64,000 nt of DNA from NCBI GenBank assembly GCA_004321905.1, contig SCQF01000023.1:124001-188000 (forward strand). The letters run 5' to 3'. Each line of letters starts with the position of its first letter. The first letter of the stretch is position 1. The notes under the pieces were generated by a model. The model was not told the DNA's origin and ran no database searches. It was given only the letters and a program-made list of their open reading frames with translations. Position numbers and translations under genes: made by a program. Source of the DNA: Verrucomicrobiota bacterium. GTDB taxonomy: Bacteria; Verrucomicrobiota; Kiritimatiellia; CAIQIC01. Shown piece after piece: positions 63,480 to 64,000 of this stretch.

Positions 63480-63743
63480 ATGAAAAAAGTTATACTTGCT
63501 GTTTCACTCGCACTGAATGCGATTCTAGCCACCATGATTGTGGTCGTTCACCGGGTTCATCGTAGCGCTGCATTTCAGTCGGTGTCAGCCATGACAATCG
63601 CTGAAGTTGGTCTACAGGAACATTTCATCAAGGAATTGGATTCGGGCGACTCCAGGCGGATAGAAGCCGTCAAAGAAACGATGAGAAGAAACATCCAGAA
63701 CGGCAAACAAGCCGCCGCAACCTGGGCGGCAGCAGCAAAATGA
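63480..63743 (+). CDS. Small single-pass membrane protein
   Basis: The 87-residue product has one N-terminal transmembrane helix (about residues 4-24, VILAVSLALNAILATMIVVV) and a helical, charged C-terminal part (HFIKELDSGDSRRIEAVKE). A strong AAGGAG precedes the ATG. No family is recognised. Confidence 0.6.
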   Translation: MKKVILAVSLALNAILATMIVVVHRVHRSAAFQSVSAMTIAEVGLQEHFIKELDSGDSRRIEAVKETMRRNIQNGKQAAATWAAAAK

Positions 63744-63773
63744 TAATGCTCACTTGCAACCGAGTTGACTAAA

Positions 63774-63788
63774 TTCCAAGGGTTGGAA
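63774..63788. repeat. Single TTCCAA-N3-TTGGAA palindrome
   Basis: One perfect copy (TTCCAAGGGTTGGAA) upstream of the HypB-like gene. Confidence 0.85.
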
Positions 63789-63844
63789 ACGGATCGCATC
63801 CACCCATTTGCGCCCACGCCAGTGGCGTGTTAGACTGCGCCGCC

Positions 63845-64000
63845 ATGTGTGACCATTGCGGCTGTTCAGACGACCACCATCAGCACCACGCCGGCGAGGC
63901 CGACGCGGCGCACCGGCGCGCCCACGAACTCGGTCTGCCGCGTCATCACCACCACGATGCGCCCGCCGCCGATCCCGCCGTCGCGGTCATCCTCAAGGAG
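63845..64000 (+). CDS. His-rich CxxCGC N-terminus, probable HypB (continues beyond window)
   Basis: The visible 52 residues read MCDHCGCSDDHHQHH, a CxxCGC motif with histidine clusters (PRHHHHDAP), then PAVAVILKE. This is how nickel-storing HypB proteins begin. The gene runs off the right edge, so the GTPase domain cannot be checked. It would be a second HypB, the first at 16517 lacking this N-terminus. Confidence 0.6.
   Translation, partial: MCDHCGCSDDHHQHHAGEADAAHRRAHELGLPRHHHHDAPAADPAVAVILKE

Overview
This is a 64 kb stretch of a GC-rich bacterial chromosome holding mostly housekeeping genes, one complete type I-C CRISPR-Cas locus and unusually many short palindromic repeats. I see no rRNA or tRNA gene. 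The mix of a futalosine-type menaquinone operon, an Mla-type lipid transport operon (Gram-negative outer membrane), a secreted GH95-type fucosidase and gyrB-gyrA fits an anaerobic, polysaccharide-degrading member of the PVC superphylum (Kiritimatiellota/Verrucomicrobiota-like). That placement is inference from gene content, not from a marker-gene tree.

Layout. 1-1656: tail of a receiver-domain protein, panD and an esterase. 1721-10833: CRISPR array (12 repeats) and a minus-strand operon cas3-cas5c-cas8c-cas7-cas4-(four-helix-bundle gene)-cas1-cas2. 10913-22204: ligA, pyrG-carA, hypAB, guaB, mlaEFD and a broken toxin-antitoxin pair. 22407-36257: ada, gluQ, gyrB-gyrA, an SRAP protein, birA-coaX-aldolase, a TGS/SAD-like uridine kinase, ssb and gph. 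36296-47796: envelope and glycan genes (membrane protein, glycosyltransferase-methyltransferase fusion, flippase, FHA protein, GT2), a CDF metal transporter, ileS and a decayed GH114-like gene. 47797-48424: a cluster of REP-like palindromes and a possible 32-residue membrane peptide. 48425-56006: six head-to-tail genes covering nearly the whole futalosine pathway, two of them fusions. 56126-64000: GH95, argG, glgP, small envelope proteins and the start of a His-rich HypB-like gene.

The most striking signal is one that ordinary gene annotation does not explain. A 15-bp palindrome, TTCCAA-N3-TTGGAA (usually extended by T/A runs), occurs over 40 times. In about 19 places it comes as a pair whose copies start 29-33 bp apart, most often exactly 32, close to three turns of the DNA helix. 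Pairs sit in divergent, convergent and tandem gene junctions. Several lie inside genes (cas3, ligA, mqnE-mqnC, a glycosyltransferase-methyltransferase, the birA start; a single copy in mqnA) and are read through in frame as FQxLE, FPxLGK or FSKxWK peptides. Two unrelated palindromic elements are likewise read through inside ileS. This resembles REPIN/BIME elements and the Rickettsia palindromic elements, but with its own sequence and strict spacing.

Other points of note are a four-helix-bundle (S23/IVP-like) gene translationally coupled between cas4 and cas1, an MqnB-MqnP fusion beside an MqnE-MqnC fusion, a receiver domain lacking its phospho-acceptor aspartate, and a ParE/RelE-type toxin stopped by one amber codon.
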